Made by a program: the position numbers and the translations under genes
In this document: positions 32,608 through 45,000 of the stretch, piece after piece
Layout of the letters: each line of letters opens with the position of its first letter
How positions within the stretch are numbered: position 1 is the stretch's first letter
Assembly (NCBI GenBank): GCA_028532985.1
Contig: JANCIK010000001.1
Span: 2,604,001 to 2,668,000, forward strand
Length of the DNA: 64,000 bases
Direction of reading: 5' to 3'
Origin: Stropharia rugosoannulata
Lineage: Eukaryota; Basidiomycota; Agaricomycetes; Agaricales; Strophariaceae
Notes under the pieces: model-generated
The model's input: the letters and a program-made list of their open reading frames with translations, nothing else
What the model was told of the DNA's origin: nothing
Databases searched by the model: none

Positions 32608-34033
32608 ATGCTCAACGTCACCACCAGGTCCCGCACTGGCCTCTTCCTCTCCTTCCGCCACTCCCGCGACCCTGCCCCTGCCCCCGCCGACGACGACGAC
32701 GACGACGACGAGCACATCCGCCTCATCGCCCACCCCCCCGCCGTCGCCCTCCCCCCGTCCTGGTCCGTCCTCCCTCTCCCCAGCCTGCATCCGCTCATCT
32801 CCTAACAGGGTAGACATCTCGGACCAAGTAGAAGGCCTCCTCGCGGCCACCCACGCCAACAGTCCGTTCATTTCCCCAGCCCCCTTCCGCGCTCACATGC
32901 TCCTTCTCCAGTCACGGCCCTCGACAGGCTGCACGCGAAGCATGTTCTCCCCGGCTTTGCTGACCGCTCCCAGGAGGAACGCGAGATCGAGCACCTCACC
33001 TCCACTATCACAAAGGTCCGTCCTTCCTTCCTTTCACCCCCGCACACCCCCATCCCACCCCGTCACAGGACTTCCGCGCCTGCCAGGCCCTCATCCAGCG
33101 CATAAACACCCATCCCCATGCCTTCCCTCCCGCCCGCCCAGACAGCCCTTCCCCGGCTGCCCAGGCCCCAAAAAATCTCCAGCGCGCGCTCGCCGCCAAG
33201 GTCCAAGATCTCTCCGCCTCTTTCCGCAAAAAGCAGCGCGTCTATATGGACAGTTAGTCCCATCTCGCTTCTTTTCCCCTCCCATCGCGCTCATTTCTGC
33301 TCCCTTCCTCGCCTCGTTCCTCTTATCGATTGCGTCACGCGTCCCTCGCCCCGCTGCATCACATCCCCCGTGTCCAGGACTCCAGGGTCATGCGACTAAA
33401 AACCAGGATCTCCTGGTCGCATCCGGCGCCATTTCTCTAAAGGGCTCGGATGGCATGTCTGCTGTCGATGACGACATCCTTGCAGCCGTGAGTCTCTTTC
33501 TTAATTTCCCTGTCCCTATACCTTATCATGCCTTCTAGTCTCACACGAGGGCCCAGAGCATGTCCCAGTCACAGTCCCTACTGCATGACGAGCCCTCCCA
33601 GGATCTGCTCCGCAGAGACAAGGAGCTGGCCGACATTGCCAATTCTATTGCCGCCCTCGCCGAGCTCTTCAAGGACCTTTCTGTCCTCGTCATCGACCAG
33701 GGCACTCTCCTCGACAGCGTCGAGTACAACATCGAGCAAACAGCCGTCCATGTGGAAGAGGCCGCCAAAGACCTCGTTGTAGCCACAGTGTATGTTTTCA
33801 CTTGTGTGCATGCTTTCCCCGCTCACGTCACTATCAGGTACCAAAAGAACACCGGCCGACGGAAATGCATCTTTCTGCTTCTCCTTATCATTTTTGGCTT
33901 GATCGTTGTTCTCATATTCAAGCCTAGAAGACACTCTGTGCCATCAGCGCCTGTACCATCACAGACGCCTGCAACGCTTCTGCGCACGTCACCTAAATTT
34001 GCGTTCCCCAGACCGGCACGTCCACGGATATGA
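32608..34033 (+). CDS. TLG2: Tlg2/syntaxin-16-like t-SNARE
   Basis: Qa-SNARE for endosome-to-Golgi traffic. The start at 32608 gives MLNVTTRSRTGLFLSFRHSR, the typical Tlg2 N-terminus (short peptide bound by the Vps45 class). A seven-Asp run (32690-32710) follows. After splicing come WVDISDQVEGLL, TALDRLHAKHVLPGFADRSQ and EEREIEHLTSTIT, then the regulatory helices (FRACQALIQRINTHP and KVQDLSASFRKKQRVYM). The SNARE helix runs LLRRDKELADIANSIAALAE and LFKDLSVLVIDQGTLLDSVE; its zero-layer Gln is in VIDQGTLLD. It continues YNIEQTAVHVEEAAKDL and then the anchor CIFLLLLIIFGLIVVLIF. There are seven exons. About 35 residues follow the anchor, more than usual for a tail-anchored SNARE. Stop at 34031-34033. 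Confidence 0.93.
32690..32713 (+). repeat. (GAC)n trinucleotide run in TLG2
   Basis: Perfect GAC repeat of seven units followed by GAG, in frame, encoding a poly-Asp run near the N-terminus of the syntaxin. Coding trinucleotide runs of this kind often vary in length between strains (inference). Confidence 0.8.
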
Positions 34034-35377
34034 CACTCGACAGCGTATGTATGTACATGGTTCTTCATTTCGTCATATTTATACCCATGCACGACCGGAT
34101 TATGGTTAATTAAATCTCAAGTAATTATGTAGGTACATAGAGGCTATTATGCATATGAATAGATAAGGCGGGGCGGCGCCTGCAGGCAGCGCGACGCGCG
34201 CGCACGCTCACGCTCACGCTGGTATGCCCGATGGGGCTCTGCACACATGGCCGAGGACGCTACAAGCGAGTGGTGGGACGCCCGCGGGCATATATTCTGG
34301 CGTATGTCTCCGAGGAGAAGAGTTCCGTCGGTGGCGGGCGGAGGGGAGTGCCTTATATGTCTTGATCTGGTGCAAATTTATTTTGTGCACTTCGCATCTT
34401 ATATCTGTTGAGGTGGGTCCAGATAGACTGGTGGATGTTTGTGGGTAGGTGGTGCTGGGAGCAAAATAAGATGGACTAGCAATATCTGATTACGACGTGA
34501 TTCAACCCGTCTAGGATTCCATGGCGAGTGGAGAGCTGTTTCACTTTATTGCACTTTGTCGAGGAAGCGAACTCTCTGTTAGTGTTCCCGCGTACCTAAA
34601 AGCATTATTGCGGCACCGCTGCTCCTGGCGCGTGCGCAGGCCGGCGGAACAACGACGATCATGAGCAGCTACTTATGCTGAGCAGTGCGCCGCATGGGCG
34701 GCATCCAAATGACACAAAGCGTCCACTACTGGAGGTCTTCCGTGTCCGGTGTGATGACGCGGAGTGATTTGATTTGAAAGCCACTCGCTGTTCTATCTAA
34801 TCACATCGGAGAGCCTGGAGAGAGCGGGCGGCATTCTACGCCGTTGCAGAGGGTGGGCCAAGGAATCAAGGATCCACTGAGAGGGCGCGGGAGTATGTAT
34901 CATAATTTTTTTGCGTTTCCACCATCCGAGGGCCCCAACGCCACACAGCCGCATCGGCAGCCTGGCGACGGCGATTGGACCTCCGAGTGCCAACTTTTCT
35001 TTCTTCCTGTGTTACTCTGAACTGCCCCGTGCGCACGCATCCGTTGCATCTGGGAACCGCCTGCCATATAGCGACGTCTATCACCGTGCTATCTGAACCC
35101 AATCAATCTTTGCGTTGCGTAGCGTGCTGCCCGAGGAACTTTCTCGCATCATACCCACACCCAGCGCATCCAGCCGCTCTTTTCTGACGGAGCCCGTACA
35201 ACTTCACCCTTCTCCCCACCCCGTCCCGAACCGCCTACACAAGCGCTTTCGAGCTCTCCCCAGGTACACAAGCGCATATCAGCGATATCAGCGCCTCTAC
35301 GCACGGACATAACAGTAGTAGTATTATTAGCTGCCAGCACACCCAACATCAACCCACACCCGACCCGACACCCGCGC
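34034..35377. other. Intergenic, 1.3 kb
   Basis: Between TLG2 and the MscS gene. It contains a G+C-rich patch near 34165-34225 with alternating purine-pyrimidine CGCG words and a short CGCTCA tandem (about 34204-34219). No credible ORF. The right-hand side probably includes the long 5' leader and promoter of the channel gene. Confidence 0.5.
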
Positions 35378-38300
35378 ATGGCTTATCCCCCCCAGCGGCC
35401 ACCGCTCGAGTCGTACGCCTCGGCCGAGAGCTCAGCGCACGGCCATGCGCCCCTCTTGCGGGGCACGTACCCAGAGATGCCCGCGCCCCAGCACCAGCAC
35501 CAGCCAGGCGGCGCGGCGCCGTACGACGCGAGCGCCAGCGGTACCCCGAGCCCGGGTGGCTCGACGAACAAGCTGCGTAAGCACGGCGCGGGCTGGAGCA
35601 AGAAGGACGCGGAGATGGGGCACTACGAGGAGCTCGGGCCCGCGCACGAGCCCTATGGCGGCCACGGCGGCGCGAGCGCAAGCGCATACAACCTCGGCGG
35701 GCCGGTCGTCACCAACCCCGAGGGCGGCGAGCAGCCCAGGACCAGGGTGCGTTCAGCTCACCTTCCTTTCATTAACTTCGAGTGCGGTGCACCCTGTCAC
35801 CCTGAAAAGGCAGTCTGACTGCCTTTTGCGGGGGCTGTCGTGCATGACAGGAGGCGGCGCGCGTGACTGATGAATCTTCCTGCTCGTACAGCTCGGAAAG
35901 GCGTATGCGTACCTCGTCAGCGTGTCCATCGTTACACGCTGGATCCTCTTCGTCGTGCCCATGCTTGGCATCATCTGGATCCCTGGCATTCTCGGCCTCA
36001 CGACCTTCCCCAACGCCAGGGTACGCCTTTCACTCCTACCTCCTGATCCTCCCCCGCGGATGGCTGACTGTGTGCGCAGGTGTGGGGCGTGCGTCTGATC
36101 TGGTGGAGCATCTGGCTTTCAGTCGTCTGGGGCGGTGAGTGGTGCAGTGTGACTTATTGCTGTGAACATGCCGCTTATTTCAGGCAGGCTGGTGGGCGGC
36201 CCTGGCGGTTTCGTGAGTCAAGCCTGGCGTCTGTTTATAATATACTCTTTCAAAAATATCTAACTGTACCCACAGGCGCATCGCGCCCCCTATTATCCGC
36301 TCCACGATCGGCGTGGTTGCAGTGAGCAGCAGGCGTTACATCGACTGGCTTCAGGCGCTTCACCGGTAACTGCCTTGTAGAACCACAAAGAAACTAACTG
36401 ACCGCTTGCTCACACAGATACGTCGCGCTCTTTGGATGGTCCATCGCAGTGTATGTGTCCTTCCAAGCGCTCATTGACCAGCAGCAGCCCAAGCAAGGCG
36501 AAAATGCCGCGACGACGTCGAGCCGGTCCGCCGTGTCCCTCGTCGCCAAGCTCCTATTCGCCATCGTCCTATGCGCCGCCCTGCTCCTGTTCGAAAAATT
36601 CTCCATCCAGTGGATCGCAGCCAAGTTCCACGAGCGGTCGTATTCCGGTGCGTAACCCCGCGCACGTTCCCCCCTTCTGTCAACCTCACACATATTTTTG
36701 GGCGATGCGTCGCAGATCGCATCGCGGAACAGAAGTTCGCTGTGAAGGCGCTGGTGACGCTCTACAGCCACTCGTCGGAGATCCATGGGCGCTCAGACAC
36801 GCTCGGCGCGAAGCACTTTGCGAACAAGTCGGTGGTCGACCCTATGCGCCTTCTGAAGAAGCTCGGGCAGGGCGTGCGCTACGCTACGACCACGACTGCC
36901 ACTGTGTTCGGCAATGTCGCGTCCGAAATCGCGGGCAGGTACGCTCCCCACGAATGCTCCAAACCCCCATCCGCATTAATCCATGCCGTGCCATCCCAGC
37001 TCTGTCCTGCAGCCCAACTCACCTCAGGCGATCATCAAAACGTCGCTCGAATCGGCGAACAAGTCGCGATTGGTCAGCATCTTGCTCTGTTCTCATCATT
37101 CGTGTGTGGCACCCTGCTCATATTGCGATCTGCGGTGTTGCGGGTTTGCTCTTGACAGCTCGCGCGCCGCTTGTTCTACTCGTTCGCGCGGAATAGCGCG
37201 GAGTATCTCCTTGTGGAGGATATCGCGCGCTTCTTCCCCACCAGGGACGACGCCGATGCGGTCTTTGCGCTGTTCGACAAGGACGGCAATGGCGATGTTT
37301 CGCGCGACGAGATGGAGATGGCATGCCTGTGCGTTGCAATTTTTATGTTCTGGTGCTGGTTCTGATATTGTGTTTCTGTCGCATTTTCCCTTAGGGAGTT
37401 CCACCGGGAACAGCTGTCCCTCGAAAACTCAATGCGCGATCTGGACAGCGCTGTGGGCAGGCTGGACAACATTTTAATGTCTTTATACGTCATCATCGCG
37501 GCGCTCATCCTCGCGGTGGCTCTTGTGGGTGTTCTTTTTTCTATATTCTCCGCATATCACCTATCTACAACTGCAGGAAGCACAACTTGTCACTCTAGTG
37601 ACGAGTGCGGGAACCCTCGTCCTTGGTGTGTCTCTTTACCTCGCCCACCGCATGGCAGATTAAATTACTCGTATTCATGAATTTAATAGGTCTTAGTTGG
37701 CTGATCGGTGGTAGTCTGCAGGAAGTCCTGACGAGTATTATATTTCTGTTCATCAAGCATCCCTTCGATGTCGGAGATCGCGTCACGATTAACACACAGA
37801 CGTACACCGTCAAAGAAATCAGACTGTTGTCTACCGTATTCCTGGACTCCAACAGCGGCGTGGTGCAAGCTCCGAACAACCAGCTGAACACCCTGGTACG
37901 TATACGTGCGCCTGTCTGCGCGGTCGCGATGAGCTGAGAACGCACTCATGCTTATTTATACTACAGTTTATACAAAACATGCGCAGAAGCCCACAGGTGC
38001 GTATGGTTATTTCGGGCGGTGGCCGGTATGGGATCGACGTGGCTTATGCATACATACCATTTTATCGTAGATGTCGGAGACGTTCACTTTTGATGTCGCT
38101 TATTCTACGACCTTCGAAGATCTGGAGCGATTGCGCGAGCGCATGCTTGATTTCCTGGCGTCCGAGCGGCGCGACTACCACCCCGTATTCGACGTCAAGG
38201 TCAACGGTTCGTGTTCAGCCAACTCACGCCAGCTCGTGTGCCACCAGCTCACATTTCCCTCCCAGATTTCCCTGCGCAGTCGAAGATGACGCTGTCCGCA

Positions 38301-38959
38301 GACATCAAGTACAAGAGCAATTTCCAGCAGGGCGCGCTGAAGGGTGCGTCACTTGCCTAGATTATATATGCGGCCCGCGCTAATAGTCTTGTATGTATGT
38401 ATATGTATATCCAGCCAAACGCCGAAACAAATGGATATGTGCGCTAAAAGCAGCCCTGGGAGAGCTGAAGATCTACGGGCCCAGCGGAGATCCCAGTCCC
38501 CCGCCCGCCGTGTCGCGCTACGCGAAGGTCCCCTGGGAGCTTATTGACGCGGAGGACAAGAAACGAGAGGAGGCACATAAAGTCGAGGTCCCGCCGTCCC
38601 CGGCTGACGGCTGGGCGTTGACGGACAAAAACGCAGCCATCCGTACGTCTTATTCCTTATTATAAGTTATAGCATCTTGTGAAAGTATGGATTGATCGCT
38701 CTGACCTGTCTGTTACAGTTGACAGCGCAGACTCCGTGTTCGGAGAGTCGGAAGAGGTGAGTATGCATATTGTCTCGCTCGTATGTAAAATAGAAGTTTA
38801 GCGCGCCATCCACAGCTCCGCATGACTAGCCCGAGACGGGGTATGTCGAAGACCAACATTAGCGAAACAGCATTGCTGGCTGGTCCTGCAACGACTACCA
38901 GAACCCAACCGCCTGCAATTCCTCACGGAGCTGACGTCTTCGAAATGCGTCCCCGTTGA
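35378..38959 (+). CDS. EF-hand mechanosensitive MscS-like channel (Msy1/Msy2 type)
   Basis: Fungal MscS-family channel; the fission-yeast homologues Msy1 and Msy2 sit in the ER and control Ca2+ and volume under osmotic shock. The start at 35378 gives MAYPPQRPPLESYASAESSA. A cytosolic N-terminus of about 120 residues rich in Gly and His leads to helices ILFVVPMLGIIWIPGILGL, LIWWSIWLSVVWGGWWAAL and SLVAKLLFAIVLCAALLLF. The long loop HSSEIHGRSDTLGAK ends in an EF-hand, DKDGNGDVSRDE (near 37278), with all acidic ligand positions filled. The MscS core follows: LYVIIAALILAVAL, GTLVLGLSWLIGGSLQEVLT and FIKHPFDVGDRV, then VKEIRLLSTVFLD and APNNQLNTLFI. The C-terminal tail ends VFEMRPR at 38959. There are about 17 exons. 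It is convergent with RPB3. Confidence 0.93.
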
Positions 38960-39122
38960 AACGGGTGCTTCATTGTAATTGACAATCACGGTCATGATCT
39001 TATATCGAGCTGGCAACTGAACAGATATGTATGGTCCAAATTTTGTAGAGTACATGTGTATATATGGATTTAGCGGTACTACTGTACTATCTTCGACCCA
39101 TCTAGTGTATATACCAAGCGCT

Positions 39123-40592
39123 TTATACATTCCATCCGTTCTGCTGCGTTGAGGGACTGCCCCAGCCTGCAGATGCACCTGCTCCCCATCCCGAATCAGG
39201 CGAGCCCTGAGCAACCCATGTCGATGTGCCACCTCTGCGTGAGGGGCTTGTTTGCGCGCCGCCCCAAGTACTGGCCCCACCGCCAGCTACAGTACTTCCA
39301 CCCCAGCTCCCAGCATTGGAGTCCGCTCCATTCCAAGTTGGTTCAGGAGCAGCATGGGAAGTGTTAGGAATATCACTATGCATCAACTCCATCTGGTCTG
39401 GACCGCTCTTGAGACCCAGTATTAGATTCGCCAATTTTGTCTGCAGCTCAGCTAGGCCCTAGAAGGATTAAGCACCATGGTGAGCTGCACCCAGTACAGT
39501 GGAATGGACAAAGGCATACCTTCATGACGACTTCTTGCGGGCCTAAACTGCCATCTGTTTCAACTTCAAAATAGAACTTATTGGGTTTGGCGTTGAAATC
39601 GAAGGGCTCGTCATCTCGTGGCGGTTCTTCCTCCTTTGCGTTTTCGCTCAGAGGCCATTCGGCTTTGACGTCTGTTTCATACCACCAGGTCGTATGACGG
39701 AGTTTGTTGTATGGGTCATATTCGAAGGAAACCGCGGAGCATGGGGAGAATTTGGCATGTTCCTTTGCTATTCCCTTCATTTGGTTTAGGCGCGTGAGTG
39801 AGGAACACCAGTGTCATGGGAAGTCGTACCTTTTTCGCGATACAGCGAATCCTTAGTTCCTGCCCTTTGCGTATTTTTGTAATTAGGACAGGTGGAACAT
39901 TGGGATCATCTGGAAGACAGTGGCATCAGTAGTGTCTAAATTATGTGTGTGAAACAAGCGTACTTTTGCCCACTGGGTGGCCAAACCATTCCCCTCGCTT
40001 TGAGAGCTCTTCTCCAGGATCATGACTATTTTCTTCGTCTGGGAATGGAATAACTTCCAAGTGAGCGCTCGTCACATCCATAGTTATCTCGTCTTCGTCA
40101 CAAGCCACGTTCAGCTCCAGCATCATCGAACAAAAGGAACACCCTGCAAGACAAATGCAATCCTATGACATGATGTTGGCTGAGTTTCCATGTAGTGTAA
40201 AGTAACGTACTCGTGTGTATCTCATGGCTTCGTCACAATTTGAGCTTACAAGGGGGACCATTCCCAGCCGGTGGGCAATGAATTCATCAGGCAAAACAGT
40301 TGTATTCGTCGCAATTTCGACCATGTCAATAGCTTATGATCCCAGACTTCAGGATTGGCGCATTGCGCATTATCTAAATTGACGAACCGATTGTTGGAAT
40401 ATCCGCCATCATAACACGTCGTAGAGAGTTTGCAAATCTGGTTGAGACCACATTCAGCGCTGTAAGTTAGCTTGGCGGACGAACGAACACTTGAGCTCAC
40501 GCCAGATCGACATTGCCCAACACGAAATTGACCCTGTCCTTCTTCAGTTCGCGAATGCGAACGGTTGGTTCCAAGTCTTCGGGGCCTTGCAT
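39123..40592 (-). CDS. RPB3: RNA polymerase II subunit Rpb3
   Basis: Alpha-like subunit that pairs with Rpb11 in RNA polymerase II assembly. The ATG at 40592 gives [20 protein letters not shown], then [26 protein letters not shown] and [20 protein letters not shown]. Next is the zinc loop [11 protein letters not shown], with four cysteines across an intron junction. After it come [46 protein letters not shown] and [20 protein letters not shown]. The C-terminal extension after [11 protein letters not shown] is Gly/Ser/Trp-rich ([21 protein letters not shown]) and ends QQNGWNV at 39123. The core is highly conserved; the tail is variable in fungi. At least seven exons. Confidence 0.95.
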
Positions 40593-42213
40593 AGCAGTAT
40601 ATTTCCGTGGGGAAGAGATAATGCAGTCTAATAGCCAACTTCAGGTCTGTGTTCGCTATTGGCTTCAATTTTGCGAGGGCAAGCTGAAGTAAGTCCTAAC
40701 GGGGCAGTTGCTCTGCACGTGCCCACCTTTAGGTAAGCATGTGACTGAGTCGCTTTAACCTCAGTGCAAGTTGATCGAGCAACCAACGAGCAGCGACTTC
40801 AAAATCCGTGTACTATTGTCTACGTTTAGTCTGCGTCGAAAAGTTTAAAGCATCAGCAAACTGGTCTACAGTAGTAACGTCCACTCTCCGTTGCAAATGT
40901 CAGTAAACGTACACGTACTGAGAAAATATAAACGAATATGGATAAAACCGATTGTAGGGACTGCAGTTGTAATCCTCGAAACGCGGTGTATCAAGATTTC
41001 CGCTGCTACATAACCATGTTCGCTCGGAGCTTCGCTGTGTAAGATCAACAAGAGATCGTCGTCGCCGACCTATGCGCGACGTTCAACTACACATTATGGC
41101 TGACACGGGTCATAAATGACCAAAGCTGCAGCTTACTCGGGTACGCTATCTTGTGGATTCAGCCTACTTGCTTTTGTGCATGGGCAATGTTGCGTAAGTA
41201 GTACTTCTCTTCTTAAGAACATGTTCACCGATGGTGTTGCAATTCCGTAAACAACACATGAATTGTCAGTTACTGACGGAATTTGGTCACTCTGATGCAT
41301 AAGCTTGTGATGTGGCAAGACATACGGTTTCGGAAAAGATGTTTTGACTTAAATCCAGTGAAGGACTATTTATAGTTTCAGTTCCCCAGTTGACAATTTT
41401 GCGAAAACAAGCGTTGAAGAAGATGACTCCACGAGATTGAAGACATGATATCTTTCACTGCAGATGCGCCTTGACATGAAGCGCGGGAAACATAGGATCC
41501 AATTCTGTCTCCGAGGACGACGCGGATATTTCGGCATCCACCGTATCAGGACTTGTTGGGATGCGGTTGGAACCAATAGCTGGGATCTGCATGCATTAGC
41601 ACCAGTCCGAATCTGCCGCGTTTTGGGGTCAATCTTCAGCCTGTCTTTCTCTGCTTGTTTCCACCTAGACTCTTTTTGTGTGCATGAAGATGATTTGTAC
41701 TTAATACTTGGGACATGACCTTCCCTAGCCTTCTCCATCCCTTCTTGCATCGTACAAGTATCTCCAGCCTTCGGTAAAGCCAGCGGTTCTATCGCACCGA
41801 AGCCACGACAAGCAGGGTTTAGCGACAACACGCATGTGTTGCCGCGTCGCCGAAGGCCACGACCATGTCGTGTAATACAACGTCAATCAATATATATCTG
41901 GTCAAACTGTGGTGACTGTTTGTATTTGAAGACACATATCGGTTAAATTCTGACAAAATAGGTCTAAATCCGACTCTATAAGGCAATCACGATGACAGAA
42001 CCGCGGCCAGTGTGAACTCCGCGGAAAACGAGAAGAAATGTGTATTCAAGATCGTTACATTTCTTCCTATCCCTGACCGTGATATGGGGAGTTCCGTGTG
42101 GTGACACTATTCTCCTTATGAATCATAGCCCATGCCCATAAAAGCAAATGTCCTAATCTCATGTTCCGATTCTTTTCGACCCACTTCTCAGACTTGTAGC
42201 GCATCGCTAAATC
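40593..42213. other. Long intergenic region with protein-like fragments
   Basis: 1.6 kb between RPB3 (minus) and the acyl-CoA synthetase (plus). Apart from the doubtful minus-strand ORF at 41370-41831 and a shorter one at 41133-41318, nothing codes convincingly. A TATA-like CATAAAAG near 42138 fits the promoter of the plus-strand gene. No repeat or RNA gene was recognised. Confidence 0.5.
41370..41831 (-). pseudogene. Doubtful ORF, possibly remnant or unresolved spliced gene
   Basis: An uninterrupted 153-codon minus-strand frame (first codon not confirmed as ATG) with a basic middle part (SRWKQAEKDRLKIDPKTRQI). Over 41460-41620 another frame reads more naturally as protein (RIPTSPDTVDAEISASSSE). 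Upstream, a third frame opens DMVVAFGDAATHACC. I could not join them with GT-AG introns in phase. It may be a decayed gene, a gene with unusual splicing, or chance. No family was recognised and no function is proposed. Confidence 0.2.
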
Positions 42214-45000
42214 ATGCCTTGGACACCTGCACGAACACTAGCTGAAAGTGAGTGCTGGTGAATGTTTATTCGACCCCGGGTGATTAAGTCAACGACTTCG
42301 CAGCGGAAGCCTTGCTCACAGCGCCAGGTAGTATTCACGAACTAGAGACAGCTTTGATCGACGGGCGCTTGTATCGTGTATACAAAAATCTTTGGCCTTC
42401 TCTACGCGATTTTTGGCTTTCCGCAGTTTCTCAGTATTCTAATGACACATACATCGTCTTTGAAAACCAACGCCTGACATATGAACAAGTACATACCCGT
42501 GCTACCAAGATAGCGGGGATGCTTCGCACCGTCTACAATATCAACAAAGGTAGAAATACCATGCAGCCTCATCTGATCGACTGTTTGACCTAAAGCTTCT
42601 CTCTACATCACTTATAGGTGATAGAGTTGCGATTTGCTCACGAAACACACCTGAGTATCTTGCCATTTTTTGGGCATGCCGTATGCTGAGTTTCTCGCCA
42701 ATCGGACCGCCGCTGACGATTAACATTAGACCTCATCGGCGCCGTCTCAGTCTTAGCCAACGCGTAAGCCATCCGTTAACGAAAATTTCTTTACATTGAT
42801 GCTCTCTCAAGGTGGTTACCTTTAAAACCTCTGAGCCACTGTCTGGCATTGACTGGGAGCAAGATCACCTTTGTCGACTCGGAGCGGGCAGACATCTTGC
42901 AACCCGTGATCTCCACACTCATCAGGGATACGAAAAACAAAGCATTCCTCGTTCTAGATGTTTTAGACAATAATAAACGATGGACGGGCATGGAATTGTA
43001 CAGGCACTGTCTGAATAACTATTCTGGAGATGGTCGCGATATTATTTCCCAATCCACGGCGATCCATCCTGAAGATAACGCTACTATCATATTTACTTCA
43101 GGTCTAGTACCTTAGATTTGTTCGACTGGTTGCCGCATCACTGACTTCCGCTGTCCTTCTCAGGTACTACTGGACTACCGAAGGGCGTTCTAAGTACTCA
43201 GCGGCAATTTTTGACAAATGTCTTAAACGTACGCTAAATACCTTCTCTGCTTAGAACTTGTCATGTTAAATAACTTTAGCTATTGGCAGGCGGATTCCGA
43301 GCGACACTGAGGAAAGGGGATGACTATCCGACGATGCAAAAGGCTGAGCCACAAAAGGGTGCACTTATCGCTGTGCCTCTTTTCCATGTGACTGGATGTA
43401 CAAGTTTCTCCGTTCGTTGATCTCTCACGGAAGCTCTGCACATATCAGCTAAAATAATCAAATAGATGATGGCAACTATGACGGGAATGAAGATTGTCAT
43501 GGCAAAGAAATGGGACGTCGAAGAAGGTTAGATTTGCTTTAGTTGAGTTCATTTATGCTTTTTACTGATACGATTTTAGCTGTCAAGTAAGTCTCCATGC
43601 CTGCTTACGTCTGGTTTGAACTTGGCTTCATTCGACTTTTGAAGGCTAATAAAACGGGAGAATGTCACCATTGCAGGCGGGTACGGTGCTCGACCAATAA
43701 ACTTAGTAAATTGTAACTCAGCTCATATTTCACAGAGTCCCGTCTATGGTCACCGATCTTACTCTTAGCTCACTTGTGGGCCACCCTCTGGAAGGTCTTA
43801 TGTTTGGTGGATCGCCGGCTCCGGATACATTAGTCCCAAGAGCACGCAAAGCTTTCCCCACCGCAACAATGTTAGTATCAAGTTTGTGAGCGGACTTATT
43901 GGCTAATACATTCCATTAGGTTTCAAGCATACGGCCTGACAGAGACAAATTCAATTGCTGTATCTGTAAGTCATTCTGCAACTTATTGACGAGAATTGGA
44001 TACATACATTATTCAAAGTTTTCTGGTGATGATTATACAGCCCGTCCAAACAGCACGTAAGTGCATATACGATGATCCTTACTCATTTCTCAATGGATTG
44101 AGATTAGGGGCCTGCCGTCACCAATAAATGAAGTACGCATTGTCCACGAAAATATCTGCCTTCCTCCAGATGCTGTCGGCGAAGTTTGGCTGTCAGTGTA
44201 TCTCGTTTTAATGACATAGTATCAAGAACTGATGTAATTTCAGACGAGGCCCCAATATCATGAAATGTTATTGGGGAGATCCTAGTGAGCATGAATATAT
44301 ACATTGGCAGGAGTTTATAAATTTAATTGATTCGTTATCCACCTTAGAGGCTACAGATGACATGATCACGAAAGACGGCTGGCTTAAAACAGGGGATCTA
44401 GGCTATCTTGACCAAGAAGGCTTTCTTTATATCAAAGACAGGCGTAAGCTCTACAATTCTTCTACATCAAATAACATAAATGACAACTTGATTTCATATG
44501 CAGTGAAAGACATCATCATTCGAGGCGGAGAGAATATTGTGCGACAATCACATTTCCTACTGAACCTATTTTCGCTGAAACAATTATCAGGACTCCGTAA
44601 CCGTGGAAAACGCACTCTATGCTGATCCTCGAATTTTGGAGGCCGCTGCTGTTGGTGTCCCGGACGAACGCCTCGGAGAACTGGTTGTTGCGATTGTCTC
44701 TGTCAGACCTTCATATGAGGGGCAAGTTACAGAGGCGAGCTTGATGGCGCAAGCGAAAAGTCGGCTGCCCAAGTTTGCAATACCCGTTATGGTTGTGATA
44801 TCTAACACAACTTTTGGTGAGACTGGACCATTTCAAGCATCTAATTTAGACTCTTTGACTGACTATAACTTTTAATAGACCGAACTCCTTCTGGCAAAAT
44901 TATCAAGGCTGATCTCCGTAAACTGGCACAAAAGCAATGGGAGCTACGGTCAATGGGTGGAAATCATAAATGCACTCGACAACCATTGGCTAACCTCTGA
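42214..45000 (+). CDS. AMP-dependent acyl-CoA synthetase/ligase
   Basis: Adenylate-forming enzyme that activates a carboxylic acid with ATP and, by family, transfers it to CoA. The ATG at 42214 ([11 protein letters not shown]) splices to [20 protein letters not shown]. Then come [40 protein letters not shown] and [19 protein letters not shown]. The core motifs are P-loop [18 protein letters not shown] (A3), [14 protein letters not shown] (A4), [11 protein letters not shown] (A5), [15 protein letters not shown] (A7), [14 protein letters not shown] (A8) and RTPSGKIIK with the catalytic Lys (A10). There are about 16 exons of small size, all with GT-AG junctions that keep frame. No peroxisomal SKL end (C-terminus QPLANL) and no carrier domain, so it is a free-standing ligase. 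A medium- or long-chain fatty-acid or aryl substrate is possible; none can be read directly. Confidence 0.92.

Noticed and set aside
32185..33538. Long open frames on both strands across the NAR1/TLG2 interval
   Set aside because: They are low-complexity Pro/Arg/Ser or Gly/Val readings of G+C-rich DNA with few stop codons. The spliced Cys-rich and Tlg2 models explain the region.
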